Origin: an uncultured Luminiphilus sp.
GTDB taxonomy: Bacteria; Pseudomonadota; Gammaproteobacteria; Pseudomonadales; Halieaceae
Direction of reading: 5' to 3'
Length of the DNA: 64,000 nt
Assembly (NCBI GenBank): GCA_938084055.1
Contig: CALKDK010000014.1
Location: 1 to 64,000 of the forward strand
Shown here: positions 61,250-64,000 of the stretch, one piece after another
Layout of the letters: each line of letters begins with the position of its first letter
How positions within the stretch are numbered: position 1 is the first letter of the stretch
The notes under the pieces: generated by a model
The model's database searches: none
What the model saw: the letters and a program-made list of their open reading frames with translations, nothing else
What the model was told of the DNA's origin: nothing
Position numbers and translations under genes: made by a program

Positions 61250-62674
61250 ATGATGTACATAGACGGTCAGTGGCTCACCGAGGGTCCGAACTTTGAGGTG
61301 GTCAATCCTGCCACGGGGGCCAAACTTGGGTCAGTTCTGGATGCCAGTACTGATCAGGTTCAGGCAGCCATCACAGCAGCAGAGGGGGCGCTGCCTGGCT
61401 GGTCCGGTGCGACCGCCTACGACCGCGCAACGATTCTCTATCGTGCCCATACGCTGATGATGGAGAGGCAGCGCAGCCTGGCTGAACTCATGACCGCGGA
61501 GCAGGGCAAGCCACTCAAGGCCGCAATGAACGAGGTGAAATACGCGGCGGACTTTTTACTGTGGTTCGCGGAGGAGGCCAAGCGAATTTATGGGGAAACG
61601 ATCCCCTCCGCGCGCCCAGACCAGCGTTTTCTTGTGCACAAACAGGCGGTCGGCGTGGTGGCTGCCATCACACCCTGGAATTACCCGATTTCAATGTTGA
61701 CCCGAAAACTGGGGCCAGCGCTCGCGGCGGGCTGCACGGCGGTCTTGAAGCCTGCGGAGTCCACGCCACTGTGTGCCATTGCTGTATTTGAAATCCTCGA
61801 TGACGCGGGACTGCCGCCTGGCGTAGCCAACCTGGTGACCGTCAGCGATCCCAGACCCGTGGGCGACTTGTTTTGTACCCATCCCGCGATCCGCAAATTG
61901 ACCTTCACCGGCTCTACCGCGGTGGGCAGGCATCTGGCGCAATTAGCAGCTCCCCAGTTGAAGCGTGTGTCCATGGAATTGGGTGGCCACGCTCCGTTTA
62001 TCGTATTTGATGATGCGGATCCCGTGCATGCAGCCAAGGGTGTTTCACTGGTGAAGTTTTTGAATACCGGGCAAGCCTGTATCAGTCCAAACCGCATTTT
62101 TGTACAGCGCGCAATTCTTGAGCCCTTCCTCAAGACGCTTGAGGCGCGCGTGGCAAGACTGCGCGCCGGGGATGGCACGGACCCGGCAACCAGCATCGGC
62201 CCCTTGATCAATGAGGCGGCTGTCGCAAAAGTTGATCTACAGGTCCAGGACGCGATAGCCAAGGGTGCAACCTTACACACCGGTGGGTATCGCCTGGTCG
62301 ACGGGGGGCTGGAGCGGGGATGTTTTTATGCCGCCACCCTGCTAAGCGCGGTCAGCCCTGACATGCTCATTTATCGTGAAGAAACATTTGGTCCAGTAGC
62401 GGCTGTCATTCCCTTTGATGAAGAAGATGACGTGGTCGCAATGGCCAACGATACCGAGTACGGGTTGGCGGCCTATATTTACACCCAGAATCTCTCACGG
62501 GCGCTGCGAACCTTTGAACAGCTCAATTTCGGCATCATTGGTATCAACGACATCAATCCCACCAGCGCAGCCGCACCCTTTGGTGGTATGAAGGCAAGCG
62601 GCCTGGGTCGTGAGGGTGCCCGGGAGGGTATTGATGAGTATCTCGAGACGAAACTCGGGGGGCTGAGTATCTGA
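61250..62674 (+). CDS. NAD(P)-dependent aldehyde dehydrogenase, succinate-semialdehyde dehydrogenase-like
   Basis: AITPWNYPISMLTRKLGPALAAGCTAVLKPAE, MELGGHAPFIVFDDAD, NTGQACISPNR. Start at MMYIDGQWL. Confidence 0.93.
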   Translation: MMYIDGQWLTEGPNFEVVNPATGAKLGSVLDASTDQVQAAITAAEGALPGWSGATAYDRATILYRAHTLMMERQRSLAELMTAEQGKPLKAAMNEVKYAADFLLWFAEEAKRIYGETIPSARPDQRFLVHKQAVGVVAAITPWNYPISMLTRKLGPALAAGCTAVLKPAESTPLCAIAVFEILDDAGLPPGVANLVTVSDPRPVGDLFCTHPAIRKLTFTGSTAVGRHLAQLAAPQLKRVSMELGGHAPFIVFDDADPVHAAKGVSLVKFLNTGQACISPNRIFVQRAILEPFLKTLEARVARLRAGDGTDPATSIGPLINEAAVAKVDLQVQDAIAKGATLHTGGYRLVDGGLERGCFYAATLLSAVSPDMLIYREETFGPVAAVIPFDEEDDVVAMANDTEYGLAAYIYTQNLSRALRTFEQLNFGIIGINDINPTSAAAPFGGMKASGLGREGAREGIDEYLETKLGGLSI

Positions 62675-62739
62675 GCGACTGGGTCGATTGGCGGCGCGCA
62701 AACGCGCTACCCGCGCAGGTCGCTGGTTTGGCGCTGAAG

Positions 62740-63846
62740 CTAGGAGAAGTGCGCCACCTCGTCGTGGAATAGCGTTTCGTCGGGCACAATTCCCAGGCCC
62801 GGTCTGGTGGGAAGGGCGATATGGCCACCCAAAATTTTAATGCCGCCGTGCACGTCGTAGTGACCCTCGATATAGGGTTCGGCAAGCCAGGTGCCCTCAA
62901 ACAAGCGGGGCGTTACGGTCGCGCCGGCCTGGGCACAGGCCGCTGCGATGATATCGCCCCCCCAGGCGTCGTCCACGGTGTGGGGAATGTGGCACGCTTC
63001 ACACATGTCCCGGAACTTTGCCAGTTGCGTCAGGCCACCTATCCGGGTGACTTTCATCCCAAATCCGTCGACGAGACCCCGACCCACGGCCCGGACGGCT
63101 GTGGCCAGGCTGGTTGCACTCTCGTCTATGTAGACGGGATGGTGCAGTCGGCTGCGGATACTGGCAATTTCGTCGAGGGAATCGCAGGGCTGTTCAAAGA
63201 CAAATGGAATATGGCTGCAGCTTCGGCTGAGAAGTAAGGCGTCACGGGTCGTCAATCCGCGGTTGCCGTCAATCGCAAGGCGCATGCGCCCGCCAATGCG
63301 CTCCCAGACCTTGATGACGCACTCAATATCAATTTCTACGGGCCTACCGCTGATTTTGACCTGCATACGGGGGTAGCCCTCCCGTGCTTTTTCCTCCGCG
63401 ATTCGCGCCGTTTCATCAGGGCTGCCAACCGGGCTGGCATAGTAGGAGGGGATGCGCTCGGTCACAGCTCCCCCCAGCAGGTGCGCGACGGAGCATTTCA
63501 TCTTCTGGCCGAGCAGGTCATAGATGGCGATATCGATGGCAGCCTTGGCATAGTTGTGTCCGTTGAGTAAACCATCCATGTGGCGTTGCAGGATGTTGGG
63601 TTTATCCACTTCTTTATTGATCAGCGCGGGGGCCATTGTGGCCAGCGCGGCCTGGGCACCGCGGGCATGGCTGGGGGCGTAGGTGGGACCCACCGGGCAG
63701 GTCTCTCCCCATCCGACATGGCCGCAGTCGCTTTCTAGTCGGACCAGGGTGCTTTCCAGTGACTCAACACAGGCATTCGCCATGCGATAGGCGCCGCCCT
63801 TTACGGGCAATAGATGGCGATAAACGGTGAGTTTACGTAGCTTCAT
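62740..63846 (-). CDS. mandelate racemase/muconate lactonizing enzyme family protein (cis-3-hydroxy-L-proline dehydratase / HpbD-like)
   Basis: 368 aa; [81 protein letters not shown]. Confidence 0.88.
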   Translation of the reverse strand: MKLRKLTVYRHLLPVKGGAYRMANACVESLESTLVRLESDCGHVGWGETCPVGPTYAPSHARGAQAALATMAPALINKEVDKPNILQRHMDGLLNGHNYAKAAIDIAIYDLLGQKMKCSVAHLLGGAVTERIPSYYASPVGSPDETARIAEEKAREGYPRMQVKISGRPVEIDIECVIKVWERIGGRMRLAIDGNRGLTTRDALLLSRSCSHIPFVFEQPCDSLDEIASIRSRLHHPVYIDESATSLATAVRAVGRGLVDGFGMKVTRIGGLTQLAKFRDMCEACHIPHTVDDAWGGDIIAAACAQAGATVTPRLFEGTWLAEPYIEGHYDVHGGIKILGGHIALPTRPGLGIVPDETLFHDEVAHFS

Positions 63847-63855
63847 GGCGGTATC

Positions 63856-64000
63856 TCAGCAAGCGGTATAACCCCCATCAACGGCCAGTATTGTTCCGGT
63901 AACGTGTCTTTCCTGTGCAAGGAACAAAATAGCTCTGGCTACCTCTTGAGGTTGGGCAATAGCTCCGAGGGGAATACTGGTTTCGTTGCGTGCAACCACA
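63856..64000 (-). CDS. short-chain dehydrogenase/reductase, C-terminal fragment at window edge
   Basis: Reverse strand reads VVARNETSIPLGAIAQPQEVARAILFLAQERHVTGTILAVDGGYTAC then stop; classic SDR C-terminus. Confidence 0.87.
   Translation of the reverse strand, partial: VVARNETSIPLGAIAQPQEVARAILFLAQERHVTGTILAVDGGYTAC

Overview
This 64 kb window is chromosomal DNA, probably from a heterotrophic, possibly marine, gammaproteobacterium (taxonomy is inference from gene content only). I found no rRNA, tRNA, CRISPR array, integrase, transposase or phage genes. The left part (0-38 kb) is mostly catabolic and envelope genes: partial SRAP peptidase, RND efflux pair, TPP enzyme, acyl-CoA dehydrogenase, CoA-transferase, FadH, penicillin acylase, sterol desaturase, MPST, an orphan molybdopterin oxidoreductase, GT4 with an MMPL exporter, a DUF1800/DUF1501 pair, acyl-CoA and acetoacetate-CoA ligases, and an amidohydrolase. 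The right part (38-64 kb) has a strong one-carbon, methyl-compound and respiration theme. It contains fhs-fdhD-fdsGBAD (formate-THF ligase plus NAD-dependent molybdenum formate dehydrogenase), a dimethylglycine/sarcosine dehydrogenase-like FAD-GcvT protein, and a cytochrome c oxidase operon with a di-heme CoxB fusion, two subunit III genes and a 52-aa small ORF missing from the supplied track. It also contains a GbdR-like GlxA/AraC regulator and a MauG-like di-heme protein divergent from an SBP56 methanethiol oxidase candidate (mtoX), which is followed by an atypical SCO protein with a CX5CP motif. An aldehyde dehydrogenase and an HpbD/cis-3-hydroxyproline-dehydratase-like enolase-superfamily gene follow. 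The best candidate for a system worth studying is the mtoX-SCO-MauG module next to terminal oxidase, betaine-type regulator and C1 genes. All family calls come from reading motifs by eye; no database search was run.
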